Below, piece by piece: positions 8,962 to 15,638 of a stretch of 64,000 nt of DNA. How positions within the stretch are numbered: position 1 is the first letter of the stretch; every line of letters starts with the position of its first letter. The position numbers were made by a program, and so were the translations under genes. The notes under the pieces were generated by a model. That model was not told the origin of the DNA and did not search any database. It saw only the letters and a program-made list of their open reading frames with translations. The DNA lies in NCBI RefSeq assembly GCF_004353185.1, contig NZ_SMUS01000001.1, positions 1 through 64,000 on the forward strand. Direction: 5' to 3'. The stretch is from Clostridium cuniculi. GTDB lineage: Bacteria; Bacillota; Clostridia; Clostridiales; Clostridiaceae.

Positions 8962-9594
8962 ATGGGAAATATGTTTAATTCAGATAGCGGCTTTTCTAAG
9001 ATTATGAATAAAATTGCTGATTGGTTTATTTTAAATATTTTATGGATATTTTGTAGCATTCCTATAGTAACAATAGGAGCCGCAACCACAGCTTTATATT
9101 CTGTTAATTTAAAAATTATTGATAATGAGGAAGGAAATTTAATAAAAACATTCTTTAAATCATTTAAGGAAAATTTCAAAAAATCAACAATAATATGGTT
9201 AATCATTCTGATAACATCTATAATTTTAGGTGTTAACTTAGTTTTTTGGCTAAAGTGTGGTTTATCACTATCATACTTCGCATTACCATTTATATTTTTT
9301 TCTTTACTTATTTTTTTATTAGTCACTCCATATATATTCCCAATATTAACAAAAACTAAATGTTCTATTTTAAATACTTTTAAGTATTGTTTCGTTATTT
9401 CATTAAAAAATCTTCCTTATAGCTTACTTATTACCTTATTTGGAGCATCTATATTATTTGCAACTTTTTACTTTCCAATAGTATTTTTATTTATGCTTCT
9501 TTTAGGAGTAGCATTGCATAGCTATATGGTATCCCGTATTTTTTTAATTGTCTTTAACAAAGATATAAACTTATTTAATAAAATTATCTCTTAA
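8962..9594 (+). CDS. YesL-like DUF624 membrane protein
   Basis: About 210 residues, beginning at the ATG at 8962 because AAGGAGG lies at 8949-8955; the ATG at 8941 is upstream of that site and unlikely. The N-terminal pattern DWFILNILWIFCSIPIVTIG followed by a TALYSV segment is characteristic of the DUF624/YesL family, with about five membrane segments. Such proteins usually sit beside carbohydrate ABC importers and YesMN systems. This copy stands alone, unlike the second DUF624 protein at 33.4 kb. Function unknown. Confidence 0.75.
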   Translation: MGNMFNSDSGFSKIMNKIADWFILNILWIFCSIPIVTIGAATTALYSVNLKIIDNEEGNLIKTFFKSFKENFKKSTIIWLIILITSIILGVNLVFWLKCGLSLSYFALPFIFFSLLIFLLVTPYIFPILTKTKCSILNTFKYCFVISLKNLPYSLLITLFGASILFATFYFPIVFLFMLLLGVALHSYMVSRIFLIVFNKDINLFNKIIS

Positions 9595-9608
9595 TTTTAT
9601 ATTTAAAT

Positions 9609-9649
9609 AGAAATACCATCTACCTTTTTCTGATAGATGGTATTTTTAT
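9609..9649 (+). terminator. Rho-independent terminator
   Basis: A 12-bp stem, 9611-9622 with 9634-9645, followed by T5, after the DUF624 gene. Confidence 0.8.
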
Positions 9650-9742
9650 ATTATTCTATTTAACATATATGTGTAATAATTACTTTTTAACTTTCTATTT
9701 TTTATAAGTATTTTTATATAACTATATAATCTATTACCTTAA

Positions 9743-10579
9743 TTATATATATAAATCAGGCACAGTAAAAATATCCATTTTTTCATTTACTGTTGAGTAT
9801 ATAGTTTTTTTAACATCTAATAAAAATTCTACTGAAGCTGTGAATGTGTTACTAGAAAAATCATATTCACTATCTGCAATTGCACATTCAGCTCTTAAAA
9901 ATCCATCATATTCTTCATGTATAGTTACTTTTTTATATTCTTCTGGCAAATATATTTTTCCACAAAAATCTAATCCAACATCTTCAAATATAATTCCTGT
10001 ATACGGTGTAGTGCTAGAAATGGCTTTAAACTCTTGCTTTCCTATTGTTCCAAATAATATTACTTGTAAATTACATATATAAAACTGTGCTTCATTTTCT
10101 AAAACTCTAGATTTTACTTCATTCTTTTTATTTGTCCTCGAATTAAATTTAGCAGTATAAACATTGGCTGTGAATTTATCATAAAAAGTTTCTTCGCAAC
10201 ACTTATATCCAGTTCCTGATTTTGCTGAAAAAATTACTTTTTCAAAATCCACTAATTCTTTTTTTTCAACCTCTATCATTCCTATAAAATCATAATTTAT
10301 ACTTATTTTATCTATAGATATAGAATCACCTTCATTATATTTATAATTAAATGAATTAACTATTTTAAATTCTCCTTTTTCTTCAACCCTATATTTAAAA
10401 TCTTCTACTGTAATATAATCAATTATTTTTTCATTTATTACTTTAATACATTCAGCTTGATAAATATCTACATCCTCAAATATTAAATTATAGGAATCTT
10501 TTAAATTACAATTATCTTTAAAACTAATTTTTTTATAACAATTTGGATAGCAATAAACAACTTTTCTCTTATATGACAT
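9743..10579 (-). CDS. Probable spore-surface protein, paralogue of the gene at 13.1-14.3 kb
   Basis: 278 residues. It aligns along its whole length with residues 1-280 of the protein at 13146-14300. Shared blocks include EDFKYRVE, YDFIG, VIFSA(K/E)(S/P)GTGY, KSRVLEN, GTIG, FKAISS, PYTG, TIHEEYDG and EFLL. There is no signal peptide, and Cys/Lys are plentiful near the N-terminus (YCYPNCYKK), as in self-assembling spore-coat proteins. The sigma-K-like promoter upstream is nearly identical to that of the paralogue, which supports mother-cell expression in sporulation. The family itself is not recognised. Confidence 0.65.
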   Translation of the reverse strand: MSYKRKVVYCYPNCYKKISFKDNCNLKDSYNLIFEDVDIYQAECIKVINEKIIDYITVEDFKYRVEEKGEFKIVNSFNYKYNEGDSISIDKISINYDFIGMIEVEKKELVDFEKVIFSAKSGTGYKCCEETFYDKFTANVYTAKFNSRTNKKNEVKSRVLENEAQFYICNLQVILFGTIGKQEFKAISSTTPYTGIIFEDVGLDFCGKIYLPEEYKKVTIHEEYDGFLRAECAIADSEYDFSSNTFTASVEFLLDVKKTIYSTVNEKMDIFTVPDLYI

Positions 10580-10636
10580 TACTTACCTCCCTTAATTTAT
10601 AAGATTAATAAGATAATAATTTAAGATTTTCTACTT

Positions 10637-10664
10637 CATATTATGATTTTTAAGTAGCTAAGTT
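10637..10664 (-). promoter_or_regulatory. Sigma-K-like promoter of the 9743-10579 gene
   Basis: On the minus strand GGAAAC is followed 16 bases later by CATAATATG (10637-10645). This fits the sigma-K pattern AC-N16/17-CATANNNTA with one mismatch. The same elements at the same spacing lie before the paralogue at 14360-14386. The 10580-10888 gap also holds the divergent promoter at 10798. Confidence 0.55.
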
Positions 10665-10797
10665 TCCTTTTGTAGATTTACTTTCTAAGTTTAAATCATT
10701 ATAGTAAAAATTTTTTATACTAATGTAATTAAATAATTTATATTTAATCTTTATCAAAACCTGTATAAATATGTCTAAAAATAATTTATGTTTTAGC

Positions 10798-10824
10798 ACA
10801 ATTTGTCTATAAGTACATATTATA
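10798..10824 (+). promoter_or_regulatory. Sigma-K-like promoter of the Cys-rich pair
   Basis: AC at 10798-10799, a 16-base spacer, and CATATTATA at 10816-10824, an exact match to CATANNNTA. It gives a leader of about 60 bases before the ATG at 10889. Confidence 0.55.
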
Positions 10825-10888
10825 AAATTGAGAAAGATATATTTCTTTAATAAACACTTATAAAAATAATGTACTTTGGAGGAAAATT

Positions 10889-11392
10889 ATGTTAAACAAT
10901 AGTAATAATAATAGCTGTATGACTAAAAAAGGTTGTAATGAACAATGTTCATGTCCTAAACCTGGAAAATCTATATTAAGTTGCGGATGTGGTGCTGCTG
11001 GTCCTTTACCTGTATTAGACTTAACTGGTGCTAGTATAGTAAATCCTTATTCTGTTGCAAGCACATCTATTGATACAAGAGGAATGCACTGTCCAACAGT
11101 ATTAATTAACTTTACTGCATTAATCAATGTTCCAGCAGGAGTTTTCCCAAATATAACATTTAGATTAGTAAGATGCATTAATGGTTGCTCTCAATATGTA
11201 GGTGGAAGCTACAGCTATAGTGATGCAATTGATGTTTTGCATAGTGAATCTTTTTCTTTCCAATTCTGCGACTGCGGAGAATGTTGTGGATGCGCAACTT
11301 ACTCTGTAGAAATATCTAATGCAAGCTTATTAGTAGCAGGAACAACAGTTAGTGGTACTATTTCTGCTTTAGCCGTAGAAAAATCTTGCTAA
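10889..11392 (+). CDS. Cys-rich probable spore-surface protein 1
   Basis: 167 residues with AGGAGG-like GGAGGA before the ATG. The N-terminal SCPKPGKSILSCGCGAAGPLP motif is followed by a compact beta-rich domain, and the Cys clusters CINGCSQYVGGSY and CDCGECCGCATY suggest disulphide-cross-linked assembly. The layout resembles clostridial DUF4489-type proteins, though I could not check this. The next gene is a tandem paralogue 33 bases away, so the two are probably co-transcribed from the sigma-K-like promoter at 10798. There is no signal peptide, consistent with deposition from the mother cell. Confidence 0.7.
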   Translation: MLNNSNNNSCMTKKGCNEQCSCPKPGKSILSCGCGAAGPLPVLDLTGASIVNPYSVASTSIDTRGMHCPTVLINFTALINVPAGVFPNITFRLVRCINGCSQYVGGSYSYSDAIDVLHSESFSFQFCDCGECCGCATYSVEISNASLLVAGTTVSGTISALAVEKSC

Positions 11393-11425
11393 GCTTTGCT
11401 TAGATATTAAATTGGAGGTAATCTT

Positions 11426-11887
11426 ATGAATTCTGTATGTGAAATAAAAAAACCAGGAAATTCCGTATTAAACTGCGGATGCGGATCAGCAGGTCCACTA
11501 CCAATATTAGATTTAGCAGGAGCTAGTATAAGAAATCCATTTTCAGTAGCAAGTGTAACATTAAATACAAAATGCTTAAAAAATCCTAAGGTATTACTTC
11601 GTATTACCGCATTAATAAGCGCTCCATTAGATGTATTAACAAGCATAACTTTTAGAGTAAAGAAATGTTGCTCTGATGGTTGCTCTCAATATGTAGGTGG
11701 ATCTTATACTTCAAGCTCATTAATTAATGCTTTATCAGGAAAATCATTTGAATTTCAAATTTGTGACTGTAGTGTATGCTGTGAATGTTGTACCTATACA
11801 CTAGAAATCTCAAATGCAACTTTAGCACAAATAGGAACAACTGTTAGTGGACAAATTACAGCCTTGGCAGTTGAAGAACACTGCTAA
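11426..11887 (+). CDS. Cys-rich probable spore-surface protein 2
   Basis: 153 residues, clearly a tandem duplicate of the preceding protein: shared SCGCG/NCGCG-x-AGPLP, LDLxGASI, NP(Y/F)SVAS, GCSQYVGGSY, ISNA and GTTVSG blocks. It lacks the first ~15 residues of its partner. GGAGG precedes the ATG. Cysteines are in pairs and triplets (KKCC, CDCSVCCECC), as expected for a cross-linked outer-layer protein. It ends before a long hairpin terminator. Confidence 0.7.
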   Translation: MNSVCEIKKPGNSVLNCGCGSAGPLPILDLAGASIRNPFSVASVTLNTKCLKNPKVLLRITALISAPLDVLTSITFRVKKCCSDGCSQYVGGSYTSSSLINALSGKSFEFQICDCSVCCECCTYTLEISNATLAQIGTTVSGQITALAVEEHC

Positions 11888-11956
11888 ATTTTTAAGAAGC
11901 TTTATATAAAAGTACGAGATTATTCTATTATGATAAGTTAATATAAGGTTTACAAT

Positions 11957-12018
11957 AAAAATGGAAGTCAAGGTAATGAATAATATTTAATTCTTTACCA
12001 GACTCCATTTTTATTTTT
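11957..12018 (+). terminator. Rho-independent terminator
   Basis: A long imperfect stem (11957-11969 with 12001-12012, inner GGTAA 11972-11976 with TTACC) ends in T-rich sequence after the Cys-rich pair. Confidence 0.7.
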
Positions 12019-12035
12019 TATTAACATACATAAGA

Positions 12036-12063
12036 ACAAAATAAAAATTAATTTCATAATATA
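12036..12063 (+). promoter_or_regulatory. Sigma-K-like promoter of the DNRLRE gene
   Basis: AC at 12036-12037, a 17-base spacer, and CATAATATA at 12055-12063, an exact CATANNNTA match, about 37 bases before the TTG start. Confidence 0.5.
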
Positions 12064-12099
12064 TTAAAATAAACACTACTAAACTAGGAGTGATTAATT

Positions 12100-12957
12100 T
12101 TGAAAAATTCTAATAAAATTATTTGTTCCGCAGGAACCACTATAAATAAATATAATCTAAAAACTAATTTAAAAAATAATAATTTATTTGTAGGAATAAC
12201 TTATAATAACTTTAATACAAAGAATGAATACTTAACAATTTTAAATTTTGATTTATGTAATATTAATTTAAATTCATTTGATTCAGCATTTTTAAATCTC
12301 TATATAAAAGATTCAAAATTTATAAATAATAAGCCTATGCTTGTATCAATCTGCGAAAATTTAACATCTTACAATGATCTGCTTATTAATCCACAATTTA
12401 TATCCAAAACAAAATCAACTTCAAATACAAATATAAAAATTAATTCTTATGATATAAATAAATATATAAAAATAGATATTACTCCTATATTAATATCTAT
12501 TTTATCTAATAATAGAAAATCTAGCTTAATTGTTAAATCATTAAATTCAACATTAAATACAATAATTAATTTTGATTCATTTTATTCAGATAATCCACCA
12601 TTTATAGAACTTATAAATTTAAATGAAACAAATATAGATCTTGAGTTTAGCAATTTTAAAAATTCAATTAATAATAAAATTTCTAAATTAACTAATATAG
12701 TAGATTTAAATACTGTTAATTTAAATAATATAAAAAATGAATTTTCTCAAACAATTAATAAAGTTAATACTGATATTAATAAATCACTACAAAATACTGA
12801 TGATATAATTTCAGAGATTAATACTATAACCTCTAAATTGTCTAACGATATCTCCTTAATAAATGAAAGTATTTCTATGATTTTAGAGCAAATAGATATT
12901 TTAAACAAAGAATTGGATCAAATATCTATAACTCCTATCGACTTAAATAACTTATAA
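12100..12957 (+). CDS. DNRLRE-like domain plus coiled coil, probable spore appendage or coat protein
   Basis: 285 residues starting with TTG at 12100 behind GGAG at 12087-12090; no nearby ATG fits. Residues about 1-170 follow the DNRLRE/TGF-beta-propeptide-like pattern: a (L/I)NFDLxxI strand, SAFLNLYI, IDITPIL and a closing PPFIELI. Residues about 185-275 are heptad-like (Ile/Leu every three to four positions, Asn/Ser/Lys between), a probable coiled coil. It has no signal peptide. Location and a sigma-K-like promoter suggest a spore surface role. Composition is strongly Asn/Ile-rich. Confidence 0.65.
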   Translation: MKNSNKIICSAGTTINKYNLKTNLKNNNLFVGITYNNFNTKNEYLTILNFDLCNINLNSFDSAFLNLYIKDSKFINNKPMLVSICENLTSYNDLLINPQFISKTKSTSNTNIKINSYDINKYIKIDITPILISILSNNRKSSLIVKSLNSTLNTIINFDSFYSDNPPFIELINLNETNIDLEFSNFKNSINNKISKLTNIVDLNTVNLNNIKNEFSQTINKVNTDINKSLQNTDDIISEINTITSKLSNDISLINESISMILEQIDILNKELDQISITPIDLNNL

Positions 12958-13012
12958 ATATATAAATTATTTAACATAAAATCAAGAATATATTCCAATA
13001 TTATATGTAATA

Positions 13013-13054
13013 AATAAATATTACTGGAAACCATAATTTCCAGTAATATTTATT
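13013..13054. terminator. Bidirectional terminator
   Basis: A perfect 18-bp stem, 13013-13030 with 13037-13054, between two convergent genes. Confidence 0.8.
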
Positions 13055-13145
13055 AAATAAAACTATATAATTATCTAATATTTTTATAAAAATTAAAATA
13101 ATTACTACAATTTTAATTATTTAAACTTTTCTTTCTTTTTAATAA

Positions 13146-14300
13146 TTAATCTCTACAGCAATCTTCTCTTCTATCAATTTCATCTTTACAAATACTTTCA
13201 TCAGAAATTTCACTAGAGCATTTCCTAGAATCTTCTTCTGAACAATCATATCTAGAATCTTCTTTTGATGAATCATAACTAGAATCTTCTTTTGAGCAAT
13301 CATATCTAGAATCTTCTTTTGAACAATCATATCTAGAATCTTCTTCTGAGTAATCATATCTAGAATCTTCTTCTGAGTAATCATATCTAGAATCTTCTCT
13401 TGAATAATCATATCTAGAATCTTCTGGACAACCATTATAACATACATGATTTACTTCTCCAGAATGAGATATAACAGCATTACTCATTGTAAAAACAGCC
13501 ATCTTTTCAGTTACTGTTGAATACATAGTTTTCTCAACTACTAATAAAAATTCTATAGCTGCTGTAAATGTTTCATTATCATTGCTATATAAAGAATTTG
13601 TTGTTGCACATTCAGCAGTTAAGCATCCATCATACTCTTCATGTATAGTTGCTTTTTTATACCCTTTTGGTAAAGTCATTCTTCCGTAAAAATCCAAACT
13701 AACTCCATCAAATATAGCTCCTGTATATGGCGCATTACTTGAAATTGCTTTAAATGGTTTATTTCCTATTGTACCAATTAAAACAATTTGTAAATTACTA
13801 ACGTAGAATTTTACATTATTCTCCAAAACTCTTGATTTTATTCCTTGCTTTCTCTTATCCTTTTCACAGCATCTATTTGTTACAAAAGTTCCTACATATT
13901 CATTATAAAGAACTTCATCGTAAATATTATATCCTGTTCCTGGTTCTGCTGAAAAAATAACACTTTCAGAGTTTACTAATTCTTCCTTTTTCTCTTCTGC
14001 TATTCCTATAAAATCATAAGTTACTCCTATTTTATCTATACATATAGGTGCTCCTTCATCATAATGACATCTGTCTGTAGAAACTATAGTAAATTCTTCA
14101 TTTTCTACTCTATATTTAAAATCTTCTAAAGTTATGCTATCAAATATTTTTTCAGTTACTACTGGAACACATTCAGCTTCATAAATATCTGAGTCTTTAA
14201 CTATTAAATTGTCACAACAATTTAAATCACAATTCTTTTTAAATTTGATTTCTTTATGACAATTTGAACTTTTATCCATACGCCTTCTTTTATTTGACAT
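13146..14300 (-). CDS. Probable spore-surface protein with nine-residue repeat tail
   Basis: 384 residues, ATG at 14300 behind AGGAGG. Residues 1-280 match the protein at 9743-10579. Residues about 293-364 are eight tandem nine-residue units of the type EDSRYD(Y/C)S(R/E/K), followed by a short Cys-rich end (DCCRD). The tail is acidic, Tyr-rich and Cys-containing, suited to dityrosine or disulphide cross-linking of a coat or exosporium layer (inference). The paralogue lacks the tail, so it was gained or lost after duplication. A sigma-K-like promoter is shared with the paralogue. Confidence 0.7.
   Translation of the reverse strand: MSNKRRRMDKSSNCHKEIKFKKNCDLNCCDNLIVKDSDIYEAECVPVVTEKIFDSITLEDFKYRVENEEFTIVSTDRCHYDEGAPICIDKIGVTYDFIGIAEEKKEELVNSESVIFSAEPGTGYNIYDEVLYNEYVGTFVTNRCCEKDKRKQGIKSRVLENNVKFYVSNLQIVLIGTIGNKPFKAISSNAPYTGAIFDGVSLDFYGRMTLPKGYKKATIHEEYDGCLTAECATTNSLYSNDNETFTAAIEFLLVVEKTMYSTVTEKMAVFTMSNAVISHSGEVNHVCYNGCPEDSRYDYSREDSRYDYSEEDSRYDYSEEDSRYDCSKEDSRYDCSKEDSSYDSSKEDSRYDCSEEDSRKCSSEISDESICKDEIDRREDCCRD
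13209..13424 (-). repeat. Coding tandem repeat, eight 27-bp units
   Basis: The 27-bp unit encodes EDSRYDYSE-like peptides. The units vary at the last residues (Y/C, K/E/R), and the final unit is the most diverged. The frame is preserved throughout. Such arrays often vary in copy number between strains. Confidence 0.85.
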
Positions 14301-14359
14301 TATTTTTTCCTCCTAATTTATATCATTAATATTAGACAATAAATTTGTTTTTTCTACTT

Positions 14360-14386
14360 CATATTATGATTTATAGCTATATATGT
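14360..14386 (-). promoter_or_regulatory. Sigma-K-like promoter of the repeat-tail gene
   Basis: Minus strand GGAAAC, a 16-base spacer, then CATAATATG (14360-14368). The flanking TTTCTACTTCATATTATGATTT block (read on the plus strand) is shared with the upstream region of the paralogue at 10.6 kb. Confidence 0.55.
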
Positions 14387-14541
14387 TTCCTTTTGATAAT
14401 TTTTTTTTGAAATTAATTATTTTTTATACAAGCATTTCTCCATATATTTAATAAATTAATTTTGAAATTTAATTATTAATAACATATTAATATAAATAGG
14501 AAAATATATATTTAATATATAAAGATATCTGGAGTGATACT

Positions 14542-15567
14542 ATGCCATTTATAAAACAATCCTCAATATTAATTAGGAATTCATTTAATAATTTATATAC
14601 TATTTCTGTAGAAAATGGAATTTCTATTAATTATGTTAATTCTAATTTTGAAATAAAAAAAAACAAAAAAATTTTATCAGATATTTCATCTCTATCAACT
14701 ATTTATTTTGATATAGATTCTAATGATAATATATATGGATTATTCACTGAAAAAAATAAATTTCTCAATTATTTACATATAAATGATTCAATTATATCGA
14801 AAACATTAATTTTAAAATACGATTCAAATAAATACAAAATTAAATTTCCTTTTATTAAACGTCTTGATAATAAAGTTCATATAATTTACTATGAGATAGA
14901 TAAAGAAAAGTCTCATTTTTCAGCATTAGTGCATTATTATAAAAAAAATAATATTTGGGTAAAAAGCAACATAGATTTTTTAAATTATACACTTTTAAAT
15001 AATTTTGAAGTAATAATAAATGAAAACGATTTAAAGATTTATTACTTTAAATTAATAGATGGATATGAAGAACTTTTTGTGGCTAACTATAGTTTTGATA
15101 AAGAAAAGTGGGATATTCCTATTCAATTAACTTTTTCAAAAAAATCAAAAGTTTATTTATCACTATTAAAGGATTCGAAAAATATATATCATATTGTATA
15201 CTCTGAAAAAAATCAAAATCAATTTTACTGTAAATATATGAATTTGTTTTTCGAAAATAAAACTCCTTTTATTCAAAACAATATATTTTTAAGCACTAAA
15301 ATACCAAGCTTATTCCCAAATATAATTAAATATAAGGATATTCTTTACTGTCAGTGGATGGAATATAATCATTTATATACTACTTCCTCTTTAAATAACG
15401 GAGAAAATTGGATTAATATAAAACTATTTAATGAAATCTATAATTATTCTTTCACGCAATTTATATTTAAAAGTAATTCTAATAAAGATGAATATCTAAA
15501 CGCACCAAAATTCTATAGTTACACTAATTCTCTAAAACTTTTAGGTACTAAAATAAATATTTATTAA
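14542..15567 (+). CDS. Hypothetical propeller-like protein of the spore cluster
   Basis: 341 residues, GGAG before the ATG. The sequence is built of repeated short strands with Asp/Asn turns and recurrent phrases such as LxxLDNKVHIIYYE, SKNIYHIVYSE and ILYCQWMEYNHLY, similar in style to sialidase or beta-propeller proteins. No Asp-box was found and there is no signal peptide, so an enzyme call is not justified. It closes the probable spore-surface cluster. Upstream, TTGAAA (14462-14467) and TATTAA 17 bases later could be a vegetative-type promoter. Confidence 0.6.
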   Translation: MPFIKQSSILIRNSFNNLYTISVENGISINYVNSNFEIKKNKKILSDISSLSTIYFDIDSNDNIYGLFTEKNKFLNYLHINDSIISKTLILKYDSNKYKIKFPFIKRLDNKVHIIYYEIDKEKSHFSALVHYYKKNNIWVKSNIDFLNYTLLNNFEVIINENDLKIYYFKLIDGYEELFVANYSFDKEKWDIPIQLTFSKKSKVYLSLLKDSKNIYHIVYSEKNQNQFYCKYMNLFFENKTPFIQNNIFLSTKIPSLFPNIIKYKDILYCQWMEYNHLYTTSSLNNGENWINIKLFNEIYNYSFTQFIFKSNSNKDEYLNAPKFYSYTNSLKLLGTKINIY

Positions 15568-15583
15568 TAAGATTTATTTTTTA

Positions 15584-15629
15584 ATTAATAAGGCTATATC
15601 AAAATTACTTTTGATACAGCCCTATTAAT
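15584..15629. terminator. Bidirectional terminator
   Basis: A long stem around the loop at 15605-15607 (GGCTATATCAAAA with TTTTGATACAGCC, extended by TTAATA with TATTAA) lies between convergent genes. Confidence 0.75.
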
Positions 15630-15638
15630 TACTCTATA

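Noticed and set aside
13209-13424. CRISPR-like appearance of evenly spaced repeats
   Set aside because: The 27-bp units are contiguous without spacers and keep one reading frame, so they are a coding repeat.
13139-13447. Second minus-strand frame of about 100 residues with an ILDMI repeat
   Set aside because: It is the alternate-frame reading of the 27-bp repeat in the 13146-14300 gene and has no ribosome site.
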